A stretch of 22,702 bases of DNA from Deltaproteobacteria bacterium (GCA_018262455.1 JAGSPR010000168.1:1-22702), one strand, 5' to 3'. Positions 10,675 through 18,192 are shown, counted from the first letter of the stretch. Numbers and translations are program-made. Notes: generated by a model from the letters alone, not told the origin.

Positions 10675-12138
10675 ATGCGCCGGTACCTCCTCGCGATCGC
10701 GATGATTGGCTGTGCCAGCGGCGGGAGGCCCGGGAGCGAGGTCGATGCCAATGGCGGCGACGGCAACCGACCGGTCGATGCCGACACCTGCGGCGAGCCC
10801 GGCCAGCTTCCCTGCGATGCAGTCTATGTCGCCAAGTCGGGCAGCGACTCGGCGACCGGCGGCAAGACCGCGCCGCTCAAGACGATCGCCGCGGCGATCG
10901 CGATGGCCGGCCGGCTGCAGCCGACGCGGTCGGTGTTCGTGCAGGCGGGCACGTACTCCGAGACGATCACGATGTCACCGGGCGTCGATGTCTACGGCGG
11001 GTTCGACGAGTCGTGGGCGCGCAATCCCTCGGTCACCACCACGATCGCGGGCGGTTCGCCGGCGGTCCGGTTCGAGGCGATCACCGTCCCGACCAAGCTC
11101 GATGCGGTCTCGGTCACGAGCAGCGATGGCGTGAGCTTCGGCGACAGCTCGATCGGGATCGCGATCACCTCATCGCAGCTGATCGAGTTGCACGACGTCA
11201 GCGTGTCGCCGGGCATCGGCGCGGCTGGCGTGGATGGGAGTCCCGGCGCCAACGGGGCGAACGGCACCAACGGCACCGGCGGCCAGCCCGGCTGCGAGGA
11301 CTCAGGGATTGGTTGCTCCTCGTGCCCTCGCCCGGTGGGCGGGGGCGGCGGGACGTCGGCCTGCGGGCGCAGCGGTGGGCGAGGTGGCGACGCTGGCTAC
11401 GGCGGCAGTGGCGGGAGCGCGGGCGCCCCGGGTGCGGGGCCATCCGCGGGTGGTTCAGGCGCATCGGCCTCGCGCGGCGTTGGATCTGAGGGAGCGTTCG
11501 GCTCGACCGGATTCCCCGGCCCGCAGGGCATCGGCGGCGCCGAGGTGGGCACGTTCTCCGGCACGAGCTACGTCCCCGCGAGCGGCAGCAACGGCGTCAA
11601 CGGCGTCAACGGCAACGGCGGCGGTGGCGGTGGCGGCGGTGGCGGCGGCACGACCAACTGCGATTCGTACGGCTCGTCGGGTGGGGGCGGTGGCGGCGGC
11701 GGTTGCGCCGGCACGGCCGGCACTGCTGGCGGTGGTGGCGGCGGCTCGTTCGGGGTCCTCGCGGTCGACTCGGATGTCGTGATCAAGTCCTCGACGGTGA
11801 CCGCGAGTCGTGGCGGCAACGGCGGTCGCGGTGGGCTGGGCGGCATCGGGGGAACCGGCGGCACGGGTGGGCCGGGTGGCCCGTACGGCGGCAACGACGA
11901 GCAGGATGACGGCGGCAACGGTGGCGCGGGTGGCGTGGGTGGCTTCGGCGGTGCAGGAGGCTCCGGCGGTGGCGGTGGCGGTGGTCCGTCGGCCGCGCTC
12001 GTCTGCGTCGGCACCACGACGATCACCGTGCCGCAGTCGATGCTCGTCGCCGGGACCGCCGGCACGGGCGGGTCGGCACCGGTCCACGCGGGCGCCAACG
12101 GCACGTCTGCCAACGCGATCGGCTGCTCGTTCTTCTGA
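10675..12138 (+). CDS. Gly-rich lipoprotein with DUF1565/beta-helix domain and collagen-like stretches
   Basis: A 487-residue predicted surface lipoprotein. From ATG 10675 it begins MRRYLLAIAMIGCASGG, a short signal peptide with a lipobox-like MIGC (C13). An in-frame GTG at 10654 would add seven residues and spoil the signal. After a disordered Gly/Asp segment comes a DUF1565-like part: YVAKSGSDSATGG, PLKTIAAAIAMA, VFVQAGTYSETITM and VYGGFDESWARNP, as in right-handed beta-helix proteins. From about residue 190 the chain is Gly-rich, with collagen-like Gly-X-Y runs (GVDGSPGANGANGTNG), long poly-Gly runs and scattered cysteines. Short beta-helix-like pieces interrupt this (FGVLAVDSDVVIKSSTV). 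It resembles the so-called PE-PGRS-like proteins annotated in myxobacteria, with no PE domain. Function is unknown; adhesion or surface structure is a guess. It converges on zntB with only 9 bp between the stop codons. Confidence 0.85.
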   Translation: MRRYLLAIAMIGCASGGRPGSEVDANGGDGNRPVDADTCGEPGQLPCDAVYVAKSGSDSATGGKTAPLKTIAAAIAMAGRLQPTRSVFVQAGTYSETITMSPGVDVYGGFDESWARNPSVTTTIAGGSPAVRFEAITVPTKLDAVSVTSSDGVSFGDSSIGIAITSSQLIELHDVSVSPGIGAAGVDGSPGANGANGTNGTGGQPGCEDSGIGCSSCPRPVGGGGGTSACGRSGGRGGDAGYGGSGGSAGAPGAGPSAGGSGASASRGVGSEGAFGSTGFPGPQGIGGAEVGTFSGTSYVPASGSNGVNGVNGNGGGGGGGGGGGTTNCDSYGSSGGGGGGGGCAGTAGTAGGGGGGSFGVLAVDSDVVIKSSTVTASRGGNGGRGGLGGIGGTGGTGGPGGPYGGNDEQDDGGNGGAGGVGGFGGAGGSGGGGGGGPSAALVCVGTTTITVPQSMLVAGTAGTGGSAPVHAGANGTSANAIGCSFF

Positions 12139-12147
12139 CCCCAGGGC

Positions 12148-13128
12148 TTACAGCCAACCGCGACGCCGGAACAACCAGAGCTGGATCCCGACACCGACGA
12201 CGAACATCCCGCACAGCACCCAGAACGCCCAGTCGTCGTGCTGAAACGGGATCCCACCGACGTTGACGCCGAGCAGCGCGCAGACGAAGCCGAGCGGCAG
12301 GAACACCGCGGTGACCATCGAGAGCACGTAGAGCCGCTGGTTCGTCATCTCGGTCAGCCGTGAGGCGAGCTCCTCCTGGGTGACCGCGGCGCGGTCGCGG
12401 GCGGCATCGAGCTCCTCGACGGTGCGCATCATCCGGTCGGCCGCCTCGACCATCTCGTTGCGGTGGGAGCCGTCGAACCAGGGCAGCGTGATCGCGGCGA
12501 GCTTCGTCAGCGCGTCGCGCTGCGGTGCGAGGAACCTGCGCAGCGCGATCGCGCGCCGTCGGTGATCTGCGATCCGCGACCGCAGGTCACCGCCGCGCTG
12601 CTCGGTGACCACTTGATCTTCGAGCGCGGCGATCGCGTCGCCGAGCGCGTCGACGCGTGCGGACACGTTGTCGACGACCCGATCGACGAGTCGCACGATC
12701 AGGTTGCCGGCATCGCGGGGGCCCCGGCCGGCCTCGACGTCCGCGGCGAGCGCCTTGAGTGACCGCGACACCCGGTGGCGCATCGTGATGATGCGCTGCG
12801 GCTGGATCCACGCTCGGATCGAGATCATGTCCTCCGGCTCGGCACCCGGGTTGACGTTGATCCCTCGCACGATCAGCAGCAGGTCGGTGCCGTGGGACAC
12901 CGCGCGTGGCCTGGGATCGTGGTCGAGCAAACCTTCGCGGAATACCGGGTCGATGCTGGAGCGTTGGTCCAGCCACGTCGCGGAGTCCGCGACCGAGTAG
13001 TCGAGGTTGATCCACAGCACGCCATCGTCTGGCTTCCAGCGTCCGACGCCATCCCAGTCGAGCCGCGTGCCGCCGCCCCGGCCATCCAGCAGGTACGCGT
13101 CGAGCAGACCGGACTCGGGTGGGGACAT
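12148..13128 (-). CDS. zntB: ZntB/CorA-family divalent cation transport protein
   Basis: A 326-residue protein of the CorA metal-ion transporter superfamily, close to the length of E. coli ZntB (about 327). The N-terminal two-thirds is the cytoplasmic alpha/beta and long-helix funnel (VLWINLDY, LLIVRGINVNPGAEPEDM, RIITMRHR). Two C-terminal transmembrane helices follow (YVLSMVTAVFLPLGFVCALLG and WAFWVLCGMFVVGVGIQLWLF). The pore loop reads GVNVGGIP rather than the GMN of CorA, which points to the ZntB branch. Members move Zn2+ or other divalent ions; direction and specificity cannot be read from sequence. The frame stays open upstream, but I chose ATG 13128 because MSPPESGLLDAYLLDG starts the ZntB-like region and the upstream residues are antisense to the neighbouring dipeptidase gene. 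It is divergent from that gene across 67 bp. Confidence 0.9.
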   Translation of the reverse strand: MSPPESGLLDAYLLDGRGGGTRLDWDGVGRWKPDDGVLWINLDYSVADSATWLDQRSSIDPVFREGLLDHDPRPRAVSHGTDLLLIVRGINVNPGAEPEDMISIRAWIQPQRIITMRHRVSRSLKALAADVEAGRGPRDAGNLIVRLVDRVVDNVSARVDALGDAIAALEDQVVTEQRGGDLRSRIADHRRRAIALRRFLAPQRDALTKLAAITLPWFDGSHRNEMVEAADRMMRTVEELDAARDRAAVTQEELASRLTEMTNQRLYVLSMVTAVFLPLGFVCALLGVNVGGIPFQHDDWAFWVLCGMFVVGVGIQLWLFRRRGWL

Positions 13129-13195
13129 GCCGCGCGGTTGTACCCCAAGGGCGCTGGCTCGCGTGGCCGCTCGCTGGCGTAGTACGGTCGCCCTG

Positions 13196-13813
13196 GTGGT
13201 GGTTCGGCTGCTCTGCGCGCTGGTGATCGCGGTGTCGGGGTTGGCGCGCGCCGACGAGCCCGTCGCGCAGCCCGTGCGCGACGACGACCTGATCGACGTC
13301 TCCCTCGCGATCCCCGATGCCGTGATCGACCTTCGGTATGCGACGAAGGACAACTTCACCGGCGAGGCCATGTACCCGGTCGCCCGGTGCAAGCTGAGGC
13401 GCGCGGTCGCCACCCGCCTCGCGAAGGTCGCGGCCGCGCTCCGCGCGCAGGATCGCCGGCTGCTTGTCTGGGACTGCTATCGCCCGGTGTCGATCCAGCA
13501 TCGGCTGTGGGGCAAGGTCCCCGACGAGCGCTACGTCGCGAACCCGAAGACCGGCTCGCGGCACAACCGCGGCGCGGCCATCGATCTCGCGCTCGTCGAC
13601 CAGGCCGGCAAGCCCGTCACGCTACCCACGAAGTTCGATGAGTTCTCGACGGCCGCACATCGCGATCACGCGCTCGCGGGCAAGCGAGGCGTCGAGGCGC
13701 GGCGACTTGCGGCCGCGATGATCCGGGCCGGGTTCGAGGGGATCGCGACGGAGTGGTGGCATTTCGACGCACCCGAGAGCGGGAAATACGCGCTCTCGGA
13801 TGCTGCGCTGTAG
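13196..13813 (+). CDS. VanX/DdpX-type D-alanyl-D-alanine dipeptidase, exported
   Basis: A 205-residue zinc peptidase of family M15D that would cleave D-Ala-D-Ala. From GTG 13196 the product begins with a signal peptide (VVRLLCALVIAVSGLARA, cleavage before DEP). The mature domain has IDLRYATKDNFTGEAMYP, WDCYRP with the substrate-binding Arg, SRHNRGAAIDLAL giving zinc ligands H123 and D130, and EWWHF giving the base E186 and third ligand H189. Spacing of these residues matches VanX (H116, D123, E181, H184). GTG at 13199 is an equally possible start. There is no vanH/vanA ligase beside it, so this is more likely a cell-wall recycling or turnover enzyme of the DdpX type than a vancomycin-resistance gene. 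The signal peptide suggests periplasmic action, whereas VanX itself is cytoplasmic. It is divergent from zntB. Confidence 0.92.
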   Translation: MVVRLLCALVIAVSGLARADEPVAQPVRDDDLIDVSLAIPDAVIDLRYATKDNFTGEAMYPVARCKLRRAVATRLAKVAAALRAQDRRLLVWDCYRPVSIQHRLWGKVPDERYVANPKTGSRHNRGAAIDLALVDQAGKPVTLPTKFDEFSTAAHRDHALAGKRGVEARRLAAAMIRAGFEGIATEWWHFDAPESGKYALSDAAL

Positions 13814-13817
13814 CGAG

Positions 13818-14540
13818 TTATTCCTCGCACTCGCAGACCGCCGGGAACGCCGTGTTGCACTTGTCGGTCTCGATCTCCGTCGCCGAGATCCCGGCGACGC
13901 AGTCCTGCCCACCCTGCGTGTCGTCGGGCTCGCCGGGCGCCCAGGGCAGGAAGATCTGCGGGAGGTTCTTCACGTTCACGAAGATGTTCTCGACGGCGGC
14001 GTCGCTGATCCCGACCCAGAAGTTGCCGGCGCCGTTGAACGTCGCGAACGCCTGGAGCTCCGCGGCGTCGTCGGGGATCGCGAGGTAGGCGGCGGCCGGC
14101 GCGGTCGCGAGGCACGCGGCCTGCGAGGCATCCCAGTTGCCGGCTGGCAGCAGCTTGTAGCGATGGCCGGCAGCTCCCCCGGTGAGCTGGAGGTAGCCGC
14201 TGGGGCAGTTGCCGACCGGCACATCGCTGGCATCTACAAGCGCCATCGGTGCGTCGATCTCGACGCTGGCATCAGGGCCGCCGCCTCCGCCCGGCACACA
14301 GCTGTTCGCGAGCCCCCCGCCGGCGGAATCGCCGAACCGTTGCATGCTGCCGGCGCAGCTCGAGTCCGCGACGCTGCAGAACCCGATCGCCTCGCATTGC
14401 CCGGCCGCGCCGCAATCGGCATTGGTATCGCACCGGAACTCGGTCTGACGCAGACACCCCGCGCCGAAGCCGAGGCCGACGCCGAGGCCCCCGCCGAGGG
14501 CCAAGACGAGAATCACCGAGCCTCCGCGTGATGACCGCAT
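13818..14540 (-). CDS. Lipoprotein with C-type-lectin-like domain
   Basis: A 240-residue predicted lipoprotein. A hydrophobic Gly/Leu-rich signal leads to GFGAGC (C29). A small Cys-rich part follows (CDTNADCGAAGQC, then CSVADSSC), then a disordered Gly/Asp linker and a C-type-lectin-like fold from about residue 112. Recognisable CTLD features are WDASQAAC (C143), YLAIPDDAAELQAF, the FWVGISD strand, WAPGEPDD (residues 200-207; compare the EPN calcium/sugar motif of lectins), then DCV (C214), KCN (C228) and VCEC (C236, C238). The EPDD variant keeps acidic residues where calcium is bound in true lectins, so sugar binding is possible but unproven. Its ATG overlaps the stop of the TPR gene by one base (TGATG), so the two are translationally coupled and probably belong to one operon with the kinase. 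The stop is 4 bp from that of the convergent dipeptidase gene. Confidence 0.85.
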   Translation of the reverse strand: MRSSRGGSVILVLALGGGLGVGLGFGAGCLRQTEFRCDTNADCGAAGQCEAIGFCSVADSSCAGSMQRFGDSAGGGLANSCVPGGGGGPDASVEIDAPMALVDASDVPVGNCPSGYLQLTGGAAGHRYKLLPAGNWDASQAACLATAPAAAYLAIPDDAAELQAFATFNGAGNFWVGISDAAVENIFVNVKNLPQIFLPWAPGEPDDTQGGQDCVAGISATEIETDKCNTAFPAVCECEE

Positions 14541-15400
14541 CAGAACCGTCCTATCCAGGTGACGAGCCCCCCACGACCGGTCGGGACCATGCCGACGCCG
14601 CCCGACGATGCTCCGCTGTCCCGCATCAGGTAGCGCAGGACGCCCGCGCTGAACAAGGCGGCGCCTCCGCCGATGAGCCCGATCGAGTAGGCGCGCTTCG
14701 CGTGGGCGTTCTCGACCTGATACTCGTACTGCGCGAGCGTCGGCGCGGTTTCGGCTGCATCGAGGTCAGACACCGCGCCGCGATAGATCGCGACCCCGAG
14801 GACGGCCGCCAGCGTGCCACCGATCACGAGCGTGTCACCAAGCGCATCCTTGAACCATGGCGTGCCGCGCGTGCCGCGCGTGCCGTGATCGCCGCGGGCC
14901 GACTGCGGCGCAAACGCCGGCTCGTCGTGCTCGGCGGGCGGCGGCGGGACAGGGTCCGGCGGGCGCACCGGCTCCGGTTTCGGCTCGGGCTCGGGCTTCG
15001 GCTCGGGCTGGGGCTCCGGCTTCACCTCGGCTTTGGGTTCGGGCTTTGGTGTGGGCTCGGGCTCGGTCGTCGCGGTCTTGCAGGCCGCGATCGCCTGCGC
15101 GACGACCGGCTTGGCCTGCGGATCCTTGGAGACCGCGAGGAACTTCTCGTAGTACGAGATGGCGTCGCTGCACTTGTCGAGCTTGCCGTAGAGCTGGGCG
15201 ATGCCGAACAGCAGATCGGGCTGCGGGTCGAGCTTGTACGCAGCCCGCAGCTCGGTGAGCGCGACCTCGAACTTGCCGTTCTGGTGCGCCTTCATCGCCT
15301 TCGCCACGTGGGCTTTGGCGGCTTGTTTGGGTCCCGCATGGAGGCTCGAGGCCGCGAGCAGGGTCACGATGAATGCCAAGCGTCCGCATGTGGTCTGCAT
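14540..15400 (-). CDS. TPR protein with signal peptide, Pro-Glu linker and two hydrophobic helices
   Basis: A 286-residue envelope protein. From ATG 15400 it begins with a signal peptide (LAFIVTLLAASSLHA, cleavage before GPK). TPR-like helices span about residues 25-107 (AMKAHQNGKFEVALTELRAA and LLFGIAQLYGKLDKCSDAI). A Pro/Glu/Lys-rich spacer of about 45 residues (115-155) could span the periplasm or wall. Two hydrophobic helices follow at about 189-206 and 238-257, separated by a polar segment. The chain ends in Phe, which is seen in many outer-membrane proteins, though no barrel is evident. An in-frame upstream start at 15439 would lie inside the kinase gene and lose the signal peptide. The ATG comes 2 bp after the kinase stop and the 3' end overlaps the lectin-like gene by one base. 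Similar TPR/PEP proteins are common in myxobacteria; function is unknown. Confidence 0.85.
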   Translation of the reverse strand: MQTTCGRLAFIVTLLAASSLHAGPKQAAKAHVAKAMKAHQNGKFEVALTELRAAYKLDPQPDLLFGIAQLYGKLDKCSDAISYYEKFLAVSKDPQAKPVVAQAIAACKTATTEPEPTPKPEPKAEVKPEPQPEPKPEPEPKPEPVRPPDPVPPPPAEHDEPAFAPQSARGDHGTRGTRGTPWFKDALGDTLVIGGTLAAVLGVAIYRGAVSDLDAAETAPTLAQYEYQVENAHAKRAYSIGLIGGGAALFSAGVLRYLMRDSGASSGGVGMVPTGRGGLVTWIGRF

Positions 15401-15402
15401 CG

Positions 15403-17457
15403 TCACTTCTTCTTGAGGAATAGCGCGTCGGGATCCCACGCTGGAGGCTTGGTGGGCTTGGTGGGCTTGGTCGTACGCGTCAGCTTGGCGGGCTTGACCG
15501 CCGGCCTGGTGACAGGTGGCTTGCGGAGGATCGGCCTGGGCGCCGGCGGCTTCGCCGGCTCGGTGACCTCGGGCTCGGTCGGCTTCGCCGCGGCCTCGAT
15601 CGGCGGCGGCGTGACCGCGACCTCGGTCGGCGGCGGCGTGACCGCGACCTCGGTCGGCGTCGGCTTGTTCGTGATCTCGCTCGGCGGCGGCGTGGGCTCG
15701 CTCGGCGGCGGCGTGGGCTCGCTCGGCGGTTGTTTGGCGACCACCGGTGGCGGTTCGGCAGGCGGCGGGTCCGGATCAGGTTGCGCCGGTGTGGCGGCGG
15801 CCTTCATGTCGAGCTGCACGGGCTCTGCGGGGCGACCGACCTGGCTCGACGGGTTCATCACGAGGACCACCGCGATGGCGAGCGCGAAGGCGCCGAGGCC
15901 ACCCGCGACGAGCCACGACCGAGCGAGCCGCCCGCGGGGGCCGTCTCCGACCGCCGTTGCACGGCGCGGGCGGATGCCTTCCTTCGGCAACGGGCTGACG
16001 ATCATGGTTGGCTCGCGATCGTGCGAGACGGACCTGATCGAGGAAACCGTTGATGCGGCGTGCGAGGCGCTGAGACGCTGGACGGACGGCGGCGGCGGGA
16101 GCGGCGAGGCGTCCGCCTTGTCGTCGATCTCGGTCGGTACCCCGGCGGGCTCGGGCGCGGGCGGGGCGGGGGGAGGCGATGCGCTGACCGGCGGTTGCCG
16201 CACGCCAGCCGGCGGGGGGCTCGCCGCACGCGTGGCGGCATCGGCGGCCGGACGCGCGACTCCGAGGGATCTGATGGAGGGTATTGGCAGCTTGGGCTTG
16301 GCCACCGGAGGGTGCACGAGGTCGAGTCCGTTCGAGATCGCGGTCAGGCGCGCCTGCTCGATCAAGCAGCCACGCGTCATCGAGACCGACTTCGGGATCT
16401 CGCGCTTGTCGAGCGCCTCGATCGGGATCGTGACCACGCCGGGCTCGGTCTTGTAGTCGTCGATTTCCGGGTGCAACGGCTCCTCGCCCATCCAGGGCTC
16501 GGGCCGCTCGCCGAACAGCTGCTTCATGTAGTCCGCGAGCGCTGTCGTCGAGGTGCGGAGCCGGGCCTGCTCGGCGAAGCCGTCGAGCGCGATCCGCATC
16601 TCGTCGGCGCTCTGGTACCGATCGCTCGGCTTGCGCGACAGCGCTTTCATGATGATGTCGCCGAGGGCCTTCGGGAGATCCGGCCGGTGCTTCGACGGCG
16701 GAGGGATGTCTCCGCTGATCACGGCACACATCGTGTGGAACTCGTTGGCGCCCTGGAACAGCCGGCGCACGGTCACCAGCTCGTAGAGCACGATGCCGAG
16801 CGCGAACACGTCGCTGCGGCGATCCAGCGGCTTGCCGGTGCACTGCTCGGGCGACATGTACGGGACCTTGCCCTTCAGCATCCCGACCTGGGTGTCGCTG
16901 GGCCCCACCGCCGCCTTCGCGATCCCGAAGTCCACGACCTTCACGTTGCCGTCGTAGGCGACGATGATGTTGCCCGGCGTGACGTCGCGATGGACGATCC
17001 CGAGCGGGCGGTGGTCCTGGCCCTTGTGCTCGTGGGCGTGGTGGAGCGCGGCGGCGACGGCGGAGATGATCGTGACGACATGCTCGATCGGCGGTCGCTC
17101 GCCGGACTTGCGGAGCTGCGAGAGCAGCCGTCGCAGATCTTCGCCGTGGACGTACTCCATCGCGAAGAAGTGCCGGCCGTCTTCCTGTCCGATATCGTGA
17201 ACCTGAACGATGTTGTGATGATGGAGAGAGCCCGCCAGTCGAGCCTCGGTCACGAACATCTTCACGAACGCCGCGTCCGCCGAGTCCTCAGGGCGGAGGT
17301 GCTTGATGACGACGTGGCGCTCGAAGCCTTCGAGGCCGCGTGCCCGCGCGACCGACAGGTCGGCCATGCCACCCCTGGCGAGGTGCTTCACGACCTCGTA
17401 TCGGCCGAGCATGGTCCCCGCAGGAAGCTCCGTCGTCACGTACTTCCAGTGGGCCAA
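15403..17457 (-). CDS. Membrane-anchored Hanks-type Ser/Thr protein kinase with Pro-rich extracytoplasmic tail
   Basis: A 684-residue eukaryotic-like kinase. The kinase domain covers about residues 19-290. The glycine loop is LARGGMA, the ATP lysine is K52 (HVVIKHLRPE), the catalytic loop is IVHRDVTPGN (D158), the metal motif is DFG (D176), and the activation-segment end is PYMSPEQ in place of APE. The DVTPGN form differs from the standard DLKPEN but keeps the catalytic Asp and Asn. A long Pro/Ala-rich cytoplasmic linker leads to one membrane helix at about 515-535 (LVAGGLGAFALAIAVVLVM). The tail is a Pro-rich region with tandem repeats (PPPSEPT and TEVAVTPPP units), ending in a Lys/Pro-rich stretch and WDPDALFLKKK. 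No PASTA domain is present. The listed start is TTG 17457; GTG 17439 or ATG 17412, immediately before LGRYEVV, are also possible. It is the first gene of a tightly packed three-gene set. Confidence 0.92.
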   Translation of the reverse strand: MAHWKYVTTELPAGTMLGRYEVVKHLARGGMADLSVARARGLEGFERHVVIKHLRPEDSADAAFVKMFVTEARLAGSLHHHNIVQVHDIGQEDGRHFFAMEYVHGEDLRRLLSQLRKSGERPPIEHVVTIISAVAAALHHAHEHKGQDHRPLGIVHRDVTPGNIIVAYDGNVKVVDFGIAKAAVGPSDTQVGMLKGKVPYMSPEQCTGKPLDRRSDVFALGIVLYELVTVRRLFQGANEFHTMCAVISGDIPPPSKHRPDLPKALGDIIMKALSRKPSDRYQSADEMRIALDGFAEQARLRTSTTALADYMKQLFGERPEPWMGEEPLHPEIDDYKTEPGVVTIPIEALDKREIPKSVSMTRGCLIEQARLTAISNGLDLVHPPVAKPKLPIPSIRSLGVARPAADAATRAASPPPAGVRQPPVSASPPPAPPAPEPAGVPTEIDDKADASPLPPPPSVQRLSASHAASTVSSIRSVSHDREPTMIVSPLPKEGIRPRRATAVGDGPRGRLARSWLVAGGLGAFALAIAVVLVMNPSSQVGRPAEPVQLDMKAAATPAQPDPDPPPAEPPPVVAKQPPSEPTPPPSEPTPPPSEITNKPTPTEVAVTPPPTEVAVTPPPIEAAAKPTEPEVTEPAKPPAPRPILRKPPVTRPAVKPAKLTRTTKPTKPTKPPAWDPDALFLKKK

Positions 17458-17552
17458 ACCCCAGCAAGAGTCGCAAGGTATTCTCTCGCAAAACGGTCAG
17501 CCGTGTAGCGCGGTGTGGGAGCCCAGGCCACCTACAGCTGACCAGTTCCTCC

Positions 17553-18092
17553 TCAGGCCGCGGTCAGCGTCTGCTCGCCCTTGTGCCAGTTGCACGGGCA
17601 CAGCTCGTCGGTCTGCAGCGCGTCGAGCACGCGGAGCACCTCGGCCGGGTTGCGGCCCACCGAGAGGTCATTGACCGAGACGAACCGGATGGTGTCCTGG
17701 GGATCGACGATGAACGTCGCGCGGAGCGCCACACCCTCGTGCTTGTCGAGGATCCCGAGCGCCCCGGAGAGCTCGCGCTTGAGATCGGCGATCATCGGGA
17801 ACGGCAGGTCCTTGAGGTCCGGGTGCTGGTTGCGCCACGCGAGGTGGACGAACTCGCTGTCGATGGAGACTCCGAGGAGCTGCGCGCCGCGGTCCTCGAA
17901 GTCCCGGTTCAGCTGGCCGAACGCGGCGATCTCGGTCGGACACACGAACGTGAAGTCCTTGGGCCAGAAGAAGTAGACCTTCCACTTGCCTGCGTACGAG
18001 GTGTCGGTGAGGTCGGCGAATTCCTTGCCGGGTTGCAGTGCGACGACGGCCTTGGCGGCGAACGATGGAAACTGGTCTCCGATGGTGAGCAT
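17553..18092 (-). CDS. ahpC: Alkyl hydroperoxide reductase C / 2-Cys peroxiredoxin
   Basis: A 179-residue AhpC/TSA-family peroxiredoxin that reduces hydrogen peroxide and organic hydroperoxides in the cytoplasm. The peroxidatic cysteine is C51 in FFWPKDFTFVCPTE. The C-terminal DELCPCNWHKGE carries C165 and C167, one or both of which serve for resolution. This double-cysteine end and the start MLTIGDQFP closely resemble mycobacterial AhpC (which has C61, C174, C176) rather than the E. coli type. The ATG at 18092 is preceded by AAGGAG on the minus strand (18101-18106), 8 bases upstream, a strong ribosome binding site. It is divergent from oxyR, with an OxyR box between them. No ahpD or ahpF, the usual reducing partners, is adjacent. 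The gap of 95 bp to the kinase gene on the other side (17458-17552) holds only a weak 7-bp stem (17537-17543 with 17562-17568). Confidence 0.95.
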   Translation of the reverse strand: MLTIGDQFPSFAAKAVVALQPGKEFADLTDTSYAGKWKVYFFWPKDFTFVCPTEIAAFGQLNRDFEDRGAQLLGVSIDSEFVHLAWRNQHPDLKDLPFPMIADLKRELSGALGILDKHEGVALRATFIVDPQDTIRFVSVNDLSVGRNPAEVLRVLDALQTDELCPCNWHKGEQTLTAA

Positions 18093-18100
18093 CTCGAGTT

Positions 18101-18106
18101 CTCCTT
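18101..18106 (-). promoter_or_regulatory. Shine-Dalgarno sequence of ahpC
   Basis: The minus strand reads AAGGAG here, with 8 bases to the ahpC ATG. It is one of the few strong ribosome binding sites in the window and fixes the ahpC start. Confidence 0.8.
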
Positions 18107-18153
18107 GGTGGTGATGTTGGGACTACCGTGGTGCTCGGCATGTGATAAGTCCA

Positions 18154-18192
18154 ATTGCGCAAATTGATTGGCGTGATAGGAATTGCCTATCA
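18154..18192. promoter_or_regulatory. OxyR operator between ahpC and oxyR
   Basis: The proximal half is a perfect ATAG-N7-CTAT (18176-18190), lying inside a wider exact palindrome TGATAGG-N5-CCTATCA (18174-18192). Extending upstream with the same 7-base spacing gives TGAT at 18165-18168 and ATTG at 18154-18157. These are degraded matches to CTAT and ATAG, so a full four-element tetramer site is present with a weak distal half. The strong half touches the A of the oxyR ATG (18192), which fits autorepression. The whole site lies 62-100 bp upstream of the ahpC ATG, which fits activation of ahpC by oxidised OxyR. The ATAG-N7-CTAT-N7-ATAG-N7-CTAT pattern is the established OxyR recognition element. 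Confidence 0.85.

Noticed and set aside
11568..12257. Minus-strand proline-rich frame opposite the Gly-rich lipoprotein
   Set aside because: Poly-Pro is simply the antisense reading of poly-Gly codons; the signal peptide and DUF1565 part are on the plus strand.
13196..13813. Vancomycin-resistance cluster
   Set aside because: Only a VanX-type dipeptidase is present, with no vanH, vanA/B ligase or vanRS beside it, and it carries a signal peptide.
14249..16456. Plus-strand open frame of 735 codons across the lectin-like, TPR and kinase genes
   Set aside because: The translation is Arg/Gly-rich nonsense on the strand opposite three well-supported genes.
17537..17568. Possible terminator hairpin at the end of ahpC
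   Set aside because: The 7-bp stem has an 18-base loop, overlaps the stop codon and lacks a T-tract, so it is too weak to call.
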